From Henckelia pumila (lineage: Eukaryota; Streptophyta; Magnoliopsida; Lamiales; Gesneriaceae): a stretch of 64,000 bases of DNA. Position 1 is the stretch's first letter, and each line of letters starts with the position of its first letter. The position numbers were made by a program, and so were the translations under genes. This document shows, piece by piece, positions 12,101-24,004 of this stretch. The notes beneath the pieces were generated by a model. It saw only the letters and a list, made by a program, of their open reading frames with translations, was not told the origin of the DNA and did not search any database. The DNA lies in the NCBI RefSeq assembly GCF_033568475.1, contig NC_133123.1, positions 992,001 to 1,056,000 on the forward strand. Reading direction: 5' to 3'.

Positions 12101-13894
12101 TGTGTGTGTGTTCTTATTAAATTTGATCTCCCCTTAATTAAAGCCCACACCTGTAGAATTTAACCACCATTTTCTAATCTCAGCTCATATTAAATGAAGT
12201 ATGATTTTTCCTAAATTTGTTGCCATCCAATTTAACATGCAGTGGATAATCTTCATCACAGAATAGTGTAGCTAGGTGGGGATCCCTAAACTGATATCTA
12301 GTATCTCACATACTGAACCCACAATTTTATGCTCTATAAGCAAAGCCAATGAGCCATACTTATCACTGTTCCAAAATAAAATTATGAAGTTTGTTCTCCC
12401 TCATGAATTTATCAGGAGGTCAAAAACCCACTGGAATGACCACTCTTTACATCACAAGAAACAAAGCCATAACCAAGAAAGAACAAGCAGAAAAAAAAAG
12501 AGCATCCAATACAAAATATAATCAGATGCACCACAATAAAACGATATACTCTCAGTGGCAAAACTCTAAAATGGAAATGACCGAAGACTCGTAATCATCA
12601 CTAATCTGGTGCTTTGACTTTAGTACATTTTTTAAAAGGAAAAAAAAAAAACCCAAAAATACAAGGAAGCTTCAGAGAATAATAGGTTGGCTAGGAAAGA
12701 ATAGTAATTGATTGGAAAAAGTACAATTTACTACTTCCAATAATAGGCTCTCATGTGGTTGCCAGTATGCTGGATTACCATGCTGCAATTGTATTGCATG
12801 CAAAAAGTAGTCAAGAGAAGAGCATTTGGGCCGTGGGATATCAGGATGGCATCCCAAGTGGTAATGTCATAAAAATAGCAGCAAGTAGATTAAATGTCAC
12901 ATGGAATCCAATCATACCAAGCCTAGTAATGTTAAATAGTATCAGAAGTTGAAAGTTTATCACTTGTAAAATCAAGAAATCCATTCAAACAGTCCCAGAA
13001 ACAAACGATGTGTCAGAGGAAACAATCATCTGGTTCCAGGTAATCATCCTATCCAAACTTAATTCTGCCACATGGATCGTAATGCTGGATACCTCAAAAA
13101 CCAACCGCTAGTTCCCAATCAGAATTCAATTGAAAGTGATTCATAATACACATCAGAAAGACGGGTTAACTTGAAGCAAATCCCACATTTAGATTGAAGT
13201 AAGAAGAAATCAAAGGCAATGCAATCACTAAGTCCCAGAACGAGGTTCATCAACCTTCACCAAGAAAGCTCAGAATATAGATTTTCAAAGATCCAAATCT
13301 TAGAGTCGGGCAAAAATAAAGCCAGAGCTCATATTCCATGAACCTATAAAGTAAACAAATCGTATTCCAAAAAAAAAAGCATGCAGATCTCAGACAAAAT
13401 CCGTTAATCCACAAATCGAACTCCGCCAAAAACCCATTTCAATAGAACTTACGTCGGGAAAATCTAGAAACACTCAAGAATTTATCACGTAACCAGAGTA
13501 TTCAACGTGGATGTGCACGCCAGGGTGTGCGTGAGTGCGAGAAGAATATAAAAAGAGAGATAGGAAGTACTCGTCTTTTTCTCCGCCACTAGAGTAAGGA
13601 AAGTCATCGGAATCTGGGAATCAACAACAAAACAACGAACGAAGTAAAATAACTCAAAATCAAAAGAAGAGGACAATGCTGACCAAAAGTCGAGAACATC
13701 GTCAAAACGAAATAACATGTATATATACGAGTTCATTTGTGCTTAAAAGACCACGCACCGCAAGAGTTTTCAGCTGGTTCATGGATGTGATTCTCGCCGC
13801 TTTGGAGCGAATCATCGGCCTTTTCTTCCTCGAGCGGTGGCGGAGGAGAAGCCGGAGGAGTGGTAGCTTCGAGCGAACGCTTTTGCGCGGGCAT
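9184..13894 (-). CDS. RING1: RING1-type PRC1 E3 ubiquitin ligase (RING finger plus RAWUL), complete, 10 exons
   Basis: Exons on the minus strand: 13759-13894, 13571-13613, 11894-11952, 11215-11296, 11017-11137, 10886-10927, 10106-10627, 9755-9862, 9457-9651 and 9184-9222. All borders are GT-AG and the sum is 1347 bases (448 residues). The N-terminus is [20 protein letters not shown], as in Arabidopsis RING1A; an in-frame upstream ATG at 13924 was not used for that reason. The C3HC4 RING spans about residues 75-114 ([27 protein letters not shown]) followed by [20 protein letters not shown]. The middle is acidic and serine-rich, with a conserved ILAWGRGG motif. The C-terminal ubiquitin-like RAWUL region (from [13 protein letters not shown]) ends [11 protein letters not shown]. 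The family monoubiquitinates histone H2A in Polycomb complex 1 and represses developmental genes. It is somewhat shorter than the Arabidopsis protein. Confidence 0.93.
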
Positions 13895-16154
13895 TGAGCC
13901 AATGAGATGGCGCCGGAGCTTCACCAGCGGGGGTGGTGGCTCTGGTGGTGGTGGAGTCAGCGAAGAACGAGAGGCAAATTGAGTGTGGCTTCGTTGTGTC
14001 TGGAGAATTAGAATGTATATATTTTCCTTTGTATCTGTGTGAAATTGGGCTTCGCTGTCTCTGGTTTCATTGTGCAGTTCTCTACAATTTCCGGACTATT
14101 TTTTTGAAGCGCTTTTAAGGCATTTCATATATTATGCGCTAAAAGCGTGTTTCCTTCAATTCTCAAATTTTGTCCCCAAAATTTCTGACCGGATAACTTA
14201 CTCTTTTGACATTAATTACTTTTATTATTTATTTATTACTTTTACCGACTACAATATTGACTATAATTTAGTTATGACAAAAAAAAATTATAGAACTTAA
14301 ATGAATATTTATTTATTATTTTTTTTAAAACATGCCAATGACTAGAGGCAGAGACTAGTTATATATTTGACCCCAATTAAATGATATTTGAGACTTTCGA
14401 CCTTAATTCATTGATCTTCAAATTCTCCCCTCCGGGAGGTGTATATATGGTCGGTTATATTTGTGATATTCGACACTATGTTTAAAAGGGAGAAGTATGA
14501 CTAAATCAAAATCAAATTATTAGTTCGCTGACCATTCTTGTTTCTATAATCATTTTTTTCTTCTCGGTATATTTTGTGTTTTCCTATGATACATGAAGTA
14601 AAATTATGCAAGGATGTTGTGTTAATCCGGTGGTTTATTTAGTGTGCATCGTAAAATAGTGACCAAGAGTTTTCATGTTATAAAAAAAAATTACGCAAAG
14701 ATGTAAGTAAATGATAAATTTAAAATGTTTTTTTGACTTACTTGCCTACAAAATTTGAGTCCATTTCATATCAAGTTATACAATTTCAGTATTATTGTGG
14801 TTGATTTCGAATGTAATAAGATAAAGTATAATTTGAATTTATCCCTCAAATCTCTCTCATAAATCAAATGCATTTTTATAAATCAAATCTATTAATTGAA
14901 GCCTATGGAACATAACAAACAATGTAGTTCACAATAACTAGATGTCCATGCAGCAATTAATAACAAATTAAAGTGCTCCGGAGCTAGATCTAAGACAAAT
15001 GAACTGAAATATCTAGTAATATTTTACCTTTTTGGTGTGAAAAATGTTAGAATAGTATTCTTTATTAATTAAAATATAAATGAGTGGATGTTTATGTATA
15101 TTTTCGACCATTAATGTGGGTTTTACTGATTTTCCTCACAAGAAAGTAGATACCACAGAGTACAGACCACGCACGCATCTCAATGGCTATTATATGTCGG
15201 CCTAATTCGTGATACAATAGAAATATTAATGGGCCGAGGTTTTGGGCTTCAGACAGCGATGCTTCTCATGGGCCTGATTTCATTACTTCTCCAATTATCG
15301 CGAAGCCTAATGGGCTGAAGAAAGGGTTATGATTGACACTGTTGGATGGATGGGTGAGCGTTAACTTCATCTTTCAGAATTCAGAGATTCCGCTACATAG
15401 ACATTTTTTAGGGAGTTTCGTACCAGTGGATATTCTATCTACACGGGCCAAAAATATTCTCTTTTTGTTCATGATGTTTGTGCCCATATGGACCCATCAG
15501 AGTATTTTTTCCTGCATGTTTTTTTAGCAAAAAGTTTGTACAAAGTAAACATATTGTAAAAAGATGGAATCACATATTCTCCTTGGTACTAGCCAATGCA
15601 ACTGTAGTAGTGACATGGGAATCGGCCGTGAACTTGAAAATGCACGACTCTTTTGGTGTCCATATAAGACTCACTCTTATACCTTGATATATATGAGATG
15701 TATAAAGTTACATTTTCTTGAATACTACGATTTTCCATGTCCGGTAGGTTAGTTTTGTTTAAAGGTTTTTTGGTAACTTTAGTCATCAACATGCATTTTT
15801 GAGAACTTAAGTGATCTGCTCATGGTGTGTGCCACTAGCTAATTACAATCTGTTTCAGCTGATTCACATGGCATTTCTAAAACGATCGAGGGCCACATTT
15901 TTTTTTCCGGTCAAATATGCTAATTTCTCGGGCAATTAAATGCGATATATATATATATATATATACAAGGGCATCTAACGTAGAAATATAAAATTGATTG
16001 TCTTACATTAAGGCATTCATGAGAAATGGTTACTTGACTTACTCAGGTAACATGCTAATTAATTTGAATTCTATTCATAAACTGCGGGAGGAAACCATAT
16101 ACTTCAGTAGAAAAAAGCCAAAACGTACATTCTGATCGAAGAAATCCTTCAAAT
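13895..16154. other. Upstream of the RING1-like gene; no further gene seen
   Basis: The first 200 bases are GC-richer and probably hold the RING1-like 5' UTR and promoter. The rest is AT-rich without recognisable exons. A short (TA)n lies near 15945-15964. Open frames near 15.3-15.8 kb show no motif I know. Confidence 0.45.
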
Positions 16155-16175
16155 TTGACTGAATATGGAGAGCAT
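16155..16175 (-). promoter_or_regulatory. Degenerate miR156/miR157 target site in the SPL 3' UTR
   Basis: On the plus strand these bases match miR157 (as I recall its sequence) at 17 of 21 positions, so the minus-strand mRNA could pair with it. The site begins 74 nt after the stop codon, where SPL3/4/5-type genes carry their miR156 site. The four mismatches include one in the seed and one at the cleavage position, so regulation may be weak or lost. Confidence 0.5.
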
Positions 16176-16248
16176 TTTCGTACGTTTTCATATTCAGACC
16201 GAGCTAACTTAATTAATTAGCTTATTCTCCTCCAAAAACGTCGATGAA

Positions 16249-16820
16249 TCATTTCATAGTCTCTTCTCGATGAGTAGAATCACAAGGGATCTTCCGACGT
16301 CTTTGATTGTGCCCGGCCAATCGCATGCGGCAACTTCTTTTAGCTTCGTCAAACTCCGATAACTCATGAAACCTACAAAAACAAGATCATAAATTTACTG
16401 CTAATTAAAATACTCTGTGATTCCCAATTTGTATGACTTGACGGACGGTTCAGTTCGGTTCAGTTCCGTTCGGTTTGTGCGCAAACTGATAGTCGAAAAA
16501 TTCAAGGATAATTCGCACCTGCTGCACTGCTGGCAGAATCGTTGTTGCTGCCTGGCAACAAGAACCACTGGCGCCTTGGCATGAAATTGGCAAACTTTGT
16601 GGCGGCGATGATACGGCTTCGCCTCATTCATATCAGCGGTGCATCCTTCTACCTGGCAAGAACGTGGAGTCGACCCTCCAGCACCATATGCTTGTATTAA
16701 TCCAAATGCTCTTTTTTTCTTGCCATCCACCTGATCAGCATCCTCTTCTTCTTCTTCATCATCACGATCAAACACCGCTACCTTTACGACCCTTTTCCCT
16801 TCTTCTTTGCTCGTTTCCAT
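16249..16820 (-). CDS. Small SBP-box transcription factor (SPL3/4/5 type), complete, 2 exons
   Basis: Exon 1 is 16519-16820 and exon 2 is 16249-16372, joined by a GT-AG intron inside the SBP domain (SR|FHE), the usual intron position; 141 residues. It starts [14 protein letters not shown], has an acidic stretch, then the SBP domain: [39 protein letters not shown] and the basic signal [12 protein letters not shown]-like [13 protein letters not shown]. Both zinc sites look complete. The domain binds GTAC-core DNA, and small members promote phase change and flowering. The protein has little beyond the domain, like SPL3, SPL4, SPL5 and snapdragon SBP1. The first in-frame ATG is at 16820. Which paralogue it is cannot be told by eye. 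Confidence 0.92.
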
Positions 16821-18588
16821 CCCTTTGCGCAAGGGATATTGATTATATTTTAGGAGAAAAGTGATTATTATTCTTAATATTTTTCAAAGTTTGGTCTGTC
16901 TAAATTTCAATGCCACCCTTCAAACTTTTATCCTTGCCTGAGATTTGAAATAATATATATGAAGTACTGGCAGTTAGTTTCAGCAGAGCCAGAGAGCCTT
17001 TTGTACAATTGCATTTATAAATACCATTACTCATCATCATGTCTTTTTAAGTTTACCCAGCCAGTTAAAGGATCATCACAAGGACGGATATATATCATAC
17101 ATCAGCATATATATGTATGTATATATATTTACTGCATGTGTGGCTAAGTGAAGCTTTTGCATGTTATTTTGAATGGCCCGAACATTCGAAGATATGTTCA
17201 CATTTTGATTTTTGTTCGAAACATGACAACTTGATGTGTTGAAAGAAATTTGGCTTTCTTTACAAGTGTCATTGCACTGTAATATCCTCGTAACAGTCAT
17301 GACCACCTTGCTTATTTGGCATATCAATCCGTAGTAGTGTTTGAGACAGCTTATAAGAAGTAATTCTTGACTTTTTTAACAAATTTTTTGTGAAATTTTA
17401 TTTTAAAAAAAAACCAGAGAAATGTTTCTTAATAGATAGCTAAAACACTATTTATGTATTAATTGTAAATAATAGAATCTAATCACAGGATGAAACCCTT
17501 CGAAATGATCTGGGGTGGGCTATCGTGCATCCATCATTGCGTTAGGACAAGGAGTCAATAAAAATTTCTAAGGCGTACGTTTGTATAACTATAGTTTGGT
17601 CCACCAATGTACTAGGACAGCTAATTTGGTTTATGGTCCGTACATGACACTTGCAATAAATGCATACGTCAATTCAACTTATTGATCGCTGTAAAATATT
17701 TGAAGTTTTTCCCCCTCACCAATGATACTATAGTGTATGATAATTGTAATATATGTCCACAGTTTCAAAAGGCAGTAAAACGAGGTAAAGAATGCAAAAT
17801 AACTGTGGAATATAAGCGGCCTGATGCTCCAGTTATATTAATTACTCAAGTTTTCGAGCCTTAAAAATGGAAATAATTTCTTAGAAAGTACGGATAAAGA
17901 ATATTAATTGAAATAGAGACTTTATTTTTTTTTAGGTGAATTGAAATAGACTTGACAATATATATCCTCTTCCAGTCTCAAGCTTTTCTGTTGTTTTGTA
18001 ATGGTGATGTGATGGCACCTTAAACAAATGCATTTTAGTCCCCGGCTTGTTTAATTTGGACCTGCTAGCCAGCCTATTAGTGTAGGTTGTTTTTAACAGA
18101 ATATCATTACATATACTATGTAACATATATGGAAAAAAAAAAAAGGTGTATTTTTAGTTTTAAATCTCTGCATAGTTGACATGAGTCTAAAGCTCCGCTT
18201 GAATTGAAGTATTTAAAATTCATGTATTTCAAATGCATTGTTGTTGTTTAGAGAAGTAGTACCACAAACATCAAATCTACTTCTTTTATATTTATATGGT
18301 AATTCATGGTAGTTATGATGGATTTTAAATGCATCCATTAAAGTGGTGATTTAAAATTCTTTTTAATCCATCTAAATAATGTGTAAATAATTAAGTTATG
18401 AATTTGAGATTTTTCTATTTTGAGATTTCTCTATGTTTCATTGTTAACACTAAAATTATAATCGAAATCCATGGATTTGAAATACTTCAATCCAAGCGCA
18501 ACCTAAATTTCTTTTGGCGCCTACTTCTTAATCCAAAAACCTTGAACCCCAACCCTTTGTCAATCAAATTCAATCATAAATTGGGGTA
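16821..18588. other. Upstream of the SPL gene; unassigned intergenic DNA
   Basis: It presumably holds the SPL promoter. Short TA-rich runs occur near 17090-17130. No coding exon or element boundary is recognised. Confidence 0.45.
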
Positions 18589-18597
18589 TCCTAATTG

Positions 18598-18900
18598 GAG
18601 AAATATCTTTTTTTGTCCATTAACTTGTCCATTTTTTTGTTTTGGTCCATTAACTTTTTAAATTTTGATTTTGGTATACTAACTTTAGTTTTCGGGTATT
18701 TTGGTCCAACTAATGACGTGGCACAGGAAAATGATGATATGACACCGAAAAATGCTGATATGTCTAGCTTCCACGTCAATAATTAGACCAAAATCAATGA
18801 AAATTAAAAAATAATGTACCAAAACAAAACTTTAAAAAGTTGATTGACCAAAACAAAAAAACTGGATAAGTCATTGAACCAAAAAAAATTATTTTTTCTA
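18598..18900. mobile_element. Small foldback element (303 bp), family A
   Basis: The two halves are reverse complements of each other (TTGGTCCATTAACTT-like at left, its complement at right). The flanking 9-mers TCCTAATTG (18589-18597) and TCTTAATTG (18901-18909) match at 8 of 9 positions. It is the same family and almost the same size as the element at 51400-51700. The 9-bp duplication suggests a Mutator-derived MITE. Confidence 0.65.
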
Positions 18901-19434
18901 TCTTAATTGGGGAAGTAAGTTAAGCACACTTGTATAGAGATCAGGAATTTGATTTCTCTACCAACAACCTTGTTGGATTAGCCAATTGCTAGTGCATTAA
19001 TCCGAAGATTTACCAATAATGCACCGAAAATTAACGACTACGGTTCTCGCATTAGAAAAACAAACGTGTCCCTAGTGATGATTACGTATGTAATTCAAAG
19101 TTTAAACCAGAGTTGGGCGCAGTGAGCCTAAAAACATAATGGACCCCATTTGATTTCATGGGCTTAACAATAAAGGATTTAAATATGCCGAATTAAGTGG
19201 CCCAAATTAAGGTAGAAGAAGCATACTCTGAAGAGTCCATGACGCACAATCTCATTATTGGTAAACTTTCTGCATATGCCACGACGCTTGAAACATCATC
19301 TTAGCTAGTGTGCTGGATTCGTGTATGGAAATATTAATATGAATTTTGATTTTTCTGAAATTGATTCGAGTAAAAATATTTGTTAAATTAATGTAACTCG
19401 TGTCATAATTATCCCCACTTAAATCACACGCACG

Positions 19435-19435
<1 letters not shown>

Positions 19436-19495
<60 letters not shown>
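19436..19495. repeat. Compound (CA)n(TA)n microsatellite
   Basis: A run of CA repeats passes directly into TA repeats. Confidence 0.95.
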
Positions 19496-19498
<3 letters not shown>

Positions 19499-19661
19499 AA
19501 TTGTTCGACATAAAACTATTTTGGGGGTGAGCAGTAGTTAGTTATGTGTGTTAATGCGGGTGGGTGATCCAAATCAACACGGAAAATTCATTATTGACAT
19601 GGATTTATTTAAAGAAATTTGCATACATGTAATGTTTTTAAAAAAATATATATATAATGTG

Positions 19662-20561
19662 CAGGGCCGATCCTAACAATTTTTGGATCTGAGTCTAACT
19701 TTTAAAAGAGGCCCCTAAATCATAATGTATGTTCATTTTTTTTTAGACTAATAACAAATTTTTCGATTTAAGAAATGTGCAACAGTCAAAATATTTCTAT
19801 TTTAATTGAGTAATAAGATCAAACATGTACAAAATGATTACTATAAAACAACTCGTCTAACATTTTAGAGCTAACAATATTGATCAAATTGTTCAGGAAT
19901 TTTTTTTTCAATTAATAGCATAACCAATGCATTCAATCTTTTCATATAACATGGTTTATTGAAGAAATGTTTTGAAAAGCTTTAAATTTGAGAAATTTTG
20001 TTTTGCACTTACAACTGTAAAAAGTATAGTCAACAAGATTTTATAAGCAATATGAGTATTTGAGAAATATCCATCATTTTTTTTCAAGTAATTCACTACA
20101 TCCATTGTCGATTTTGTTTTTCTTGATAATAAGAACTTCAAGAATGTCAACTCCGAAAATAAATCGTGCTCGTTAATATCAGAACAATCCTTATGAGTCA
20201 GAAATATATTTTTATATTGGTCCAATTACACTAATATAAAATAATTAGGGTATAAAAATATTTTTTTGTTTATATTGGGCACGGAAAAAATAATTTATAT
20301 TTGAAAAAAATTATCAAGAGACATAGGAAGAATAAACTTCATAAATAAATTTATCAAAAAGCCCAGAATAATTTAAAAAATTTATATTAGGCAGTAGGCA
20401 AAGAAAAAATAATTTCCTGATATATGAATGAAAAAAACCCAAGAATAATTAATTTATATTGGATTAATTTACATAATAAATGTTTTTTTAAAATTATGGA
20501 CCCCGAAAAAAAATGGACCCGAATCGGACAACTCTTCGGCCTTCAAATAGCAACAGCCCTG
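19662..20561 (-). mobile_element. hAT-superfamily element, copy 1, transposase remnant on the minus strand
   Basis: The ends are CAGGGCCGATCC and, reverse-complemented, CAGGGCTGTTGC, a hAT-type terminal repeat. At 19956-20225 the minus strand keeps a transposase remnant with STMDVVNYLKKN and VVSAKQNFSNLKLFKTFL, the dimerisation region. A clean 8-bp duplication is not seen: ATAATGTG at left compares with TTAATGTG three bases beyond the right end. It is a relative of the element at 20803-21714 in the opposite orientation. Confidence 0.7.
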
Positions 20562-20802
20562 AATTAATGTGGTCTTCAAAAAAAATCAATGTTAGCAACT
20601 TAGCATTGCGGCCGCCACATAAAGAGTTTCTATCCAACATGCTTGACTCAGTCAAAAAGCGAGCAAAAATGAAAAATAAAATATAACTTACATGATTAAA
20701 AATGCAAATTCGTTAACATGATTAAAAATTAAAAAAATCCAAATTAAATGACAAAAATATATTATTTCAAGTTTTCACTGAATCAACTATATATATTTTC
20801 AA

Positions 20803-21714
20803 CAGGGACGTTCCTTTTTAGAGGCCAAAGACTCGTCCGATTCGAGCCCATTTTTTTTCGAGGTCCATAATTTTGAAAAAAACTTTATTATATAAAAGTG
20901 TAAATTGATCCAATATAAATTAATTATTCTTGGGCTTTTTTCATTCATATCTCAGAAAATTATTTTTTTTTCCTACCGCCTAATATAAATTTTTTTTTTA
21001 TTATTTCTGGACTTTTTGATAAATTTATTTATGAAGTTTATTATTTCTATGTCTCTTGATAATTTTTTTCAAATATAAACTATTTTTCTCGTACCCAATA
21101 TAAACGAAAAACATTTTTATTCCCTAAATTTATTATATATTAGTGTAATTTGACCAATATAAAGACATATTTTCTGACTCATAAGAGTTGTTCTGATATG
21201 AATGAGTACGATTTATTTTCGGAGTTGACATTCTTGAAGTTCTCATTACCAAGAGAAACAAAATCGACAATGGATGTAGTGAATTACTTGAAAAAAAAAT
21301 TGATGGATATTTCTCAAATATTCATATTGCTTATAAAATCTTGTTGACTATACTTTTTACAGTTGTAATTGCAAAACAAAATTTCTCAAATTTAAATCTT
21401 TTCAAAACATTTTCTCAATAAACCATGTTATATGAAAAGATTGAATGAATTGGTTATGCTATTAATTAAGAAAAAAATTTCTGAACAATTTGATCAATAT
21501 TGTTAGCTCTAAAATGTTAGACGGGTTGTTTTATAGTAATCATTTTGAACATTTTTGATATTATTACTCAATTAAAATAGAAATATTTTGATTATTGCAC
21601 ATTTCTTAAATCGAAAATTTGTAATTAGTATAAAAGAATATGAACACACATTATGATTTAAGGGTCTCTTTTAAAAGTTAAACTCAGGCCCAAAACTTAT
21701 TAGGGCCGGCCCTG
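20803..21714 (+). mobile_element. hAT-superfamily element, copy 2, inverted relative to copy 1
   Basis: The ends are CAGGGACGTTCC and, reverse-complemented, CAGGGCCGGCCC. A perfect 8-bp duplication ATTTTCAA flanks it (20795-20802 and 21715-21722). At 21150-21347 the plus strand has a transposase remnant with ELTFLKFSLPRETKSTMD, nearly the same as copy 1. The frame is interrupted after VNYLKKK, so it is not functional. Confidence 0.82.
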
Positions 21715-21756
21715 ATTTTCAAGTTTCCACTGAATCAAACTATAGTATAAACTTGT

Positions 21757-21805
21757 TCTAACTCTAATTCTAATTCTAATTCTAATTTTAATTCTAATTC
21801 TAATA
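21757..21805. repeat. (TTCTAA)n hexamer tandem repeat
   Basis: About eight copies of TTCTAA, with one TTTTAA variant. Confidence 0.9.
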
Positions 21806-21949
21806 GGAGAAATATTTGAGTTCGACCGGACGATACAATAGTGTGTAAACGTGTTCCAATAGAAGAATGATCTGAACTCGATCTCAGATTAATTACGTGA
21901 AAATATCTGCGACCCATATAATAATAATATATACCTATGGATTCCACTA

Positions 21950-22447
21950 ATCATTTCTACACATATTATATAATTATTATTTATTACTTAAATTTTAATT
22001 TAAATTTTATAATATAATAAAAAATTATTTATTAATATTTTTTAAATTTACTTATTTAAATAATTATTAATAATAAAAATAATTTATTTAATTGATTTAA
22101 ACTATAATTAGTATTAAAATTAATTTATAATAATTATAAATTTAATTCATCTCAACGCACACACACTTTTCAATATAGTTCCCCTTCCTTAATTAATATG
22201 CCCCATTTCATATATTTAAAAATATAACAACAATAAAACTTTTAAAAAATAATAATATTATAATAAGCTGGAGCTGGCATCGTACAGAGGACACCAACTC
22301 CAGGTTTAAATAATTAAACCTACCCTTGCAACGCAAAGAGTTGCACAAAACCCAAAAAGTGGGTTTTGTGAACTCCCCGTTGCAATCACCCTTAGGGTTG
22401 AGTAGATGCAATCCATAAGATAGTGTCTTGCGAGTAATGTTGTGGCT
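21950..22447. other. Very AT-rich stretch then unassigned DNA
   Basis: Bases 21950-22150 are almost only A and T without a clear repeat unit. From 22300 there is a less AT-rich segment leading into the palindrome below. No gene is recognised. Confidence 0.4.
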
Positions 22448-22505
22448 CATGATTGGTTAAAATCAATGGATCCCACGTGGGACCCATTAATTTTGACCAA
22501 TCATG
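22448..22505. repeat. 58-bp near-perfect palindrome, core of a probable foldback MITE
   Basis: CATGATTGGTTAAAATCAAT on the left pairs with its near complement on the right around the centre CCCACGTGGG. Weaker symmetry (CACCCTTAGGGTTG against CACCCGTAGGGTAG) extends to about 22386-22550, suggesting a larger foldback element whose ends I could not fix. Confidence 0.65.
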
Positions 22506-22754
22506 TTATTACACATCACCCGTAGGGTAGTGTCCTGCGGGCGACATGTACTAAACTCACTCTTAGACCGGTACTGAGTTTGGTATGATTTCCAATATAA
22601 TTACGATTTTTCCATTCATTTCTTTTTTTTTCTTTTTTTTCCATTTCATCGTTTTTTTTTCTTTTTTTAACGAAAATTTAAAATATTGTCAAAACTCCCC
22701 TCAATTTATAACTTAAACTACATATAAAACTTTCAAAATATCAAATATTGTATA

Positions 22755-22781
22755 TGCACGCAATGCGTGCGTCGAATACTA
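22755..22781 (+). mobile_element. Helitron-like 3' terminus (hairpin plus CTAA)
   Basis: A perfect hairpin GCACGC-AAT-GCGTGC (22755-22769) is followed by eight bases and CTAA, then T. This fits the CTRR end rule of Helitrons. The 5' end was not found, and no replicase/helicase coding sequence is present. Confidence 0.4.
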
Positions 22782-23535
22782 ATAATAATAAAGAATAAAA
22801 CATAATGTTGTCACGACGCACTTACTATACGAGAAATCAATTAAAACCTTAACAAAATCTTTCTCAGATTAAGCTAACAAATTTTTAATAAGTACAAGGC
22901 CATTTTTAAAAAAAAGATATATATATATATATATGTATTCACTCTTCGGAGAATATGAATTAAACAATCCTAATAAACGGAACGGGGATGCATGGTTTGT
23001 TTAATCTGAATTATATGTTTATTTAAAAAGATAGATGTGAAAGCTAAATGAAATATGTCCTTTTTTTTTCGAAACAAAATTATATATGTCTTAAAATTTA
23101 CAATAACTATAATATAATATTATTATATATTGTGAGTTTGACGCAGAGATTTGGGTCTCTCTTCACACGCTAGTTCTTAAAATACTGCGACATACATGGG
23201 TTCACTTTGACCAATGCACTATGGTATGTTGTGATTCAGAATCAAATTAGTGTTAGGTAAGGAGGTAGTGGATCAGTGACCATGCAAGTGTGTTACATCA
23301 TGTTTGCAAACTTTGAAAATGCAATATATTATCGATTCCGCGCATTTCATTAATTAAGGTATGCTATATCCAACTATATATTTTTATTTAATTTTAATTT
23401 TAAACTAAACTATATATATATATATATAATTGGCAGACATAATATGACCCGAAATTATTTTTATGATCATAAAAATTTGAATATCTGTATAGCAGCTCAT
23501 CAATAGGTCTCTTACGTAATAGCGGTAATACATTG
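22782..23535. other. Unassigned AT-rich intergenic DNA
   Basis: It contains short TA runs (22919-22935, 23411-23430). No exon or element boundary is recognised. Confidence 0.4.
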
Positions 23536-23571
23536 ATGTAAAGCAGGGGCGGAGGCACCTATGCTCTTGGG

Positions 23572-24004
23572 TAGAGGTGCAAACGAACTGAACATGTTTG
23601 TGAGCTTTATGAGCCCGCTCGATAAATATTTGATTTGTATTCGAGTTTATCGAACTCGAGCCGAATTCGAACATATTCGAACTTATTTTCGAGCCGAACT
23701 CGAGCCAAAATTACTCTGTTCGATAGTTCGCGGGCCTTAATATTTAATTAATATAATATAATTATATAATAATATATATACATTTCGAGCTTTCGAACCA
23801 TAATATCCGAATAGTTCACGAATAGGTTCGAATATTTCGAACCGAACTCGAACTTCATTTCGAGCCGAACTCGAGCCAAAATATTTGAAATTATCGAACT
23901 TCGAATCGAGCTCGAACTCGAACTCGAATATACTCTTATCGAGTCGAATTCGAACCTTAAAATTTTATCATTATACGGCTCGATTCGGTTCGTTTGCACC
24001 CCTA
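23572..24004. mobile_element. Nested 433-bp element with TAGRGGTGCAAACG ends (hAT-like MITE)
   Basis: It begins TAGAGGTGCAAACGAAC and its right end, reverse-complemented, reads TAGGGGTGCAAACGAACC. The 8-bp CTCTTGGG is duplicated on both sides (23564-23571 and 24005-24012), and removing the insert restores the host hAT sequence. The interior is rich in TCGAACTCGAGC-type motifs. The open frame on its minus strand is low complexity and is not a gene. Confidence 0.85.

Noticed and set aside
12276-12952. Several short frames within the 1.6-kb intron of the RING1 gene
   Set aside because: No motif and inside an intron with consistent splice borders.
13895-13924. Alternative RING1 start ten codons upstream
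   Set aside because: In frame, but family members start at MPAQKR, which is the downstream ATG.
19654-20571. TAATGTG on both sides of the first hAT copy as a target duplication
   Set aside because: The right copy is three bases beyond the element end, so it does not fit a simple 8-bp duplication.
23748-23999. 83-residue open frame on the minus strand
   Set aside because: It is the translation of the serine/arginine-like simple sequence of the nested 433-bp MITE.
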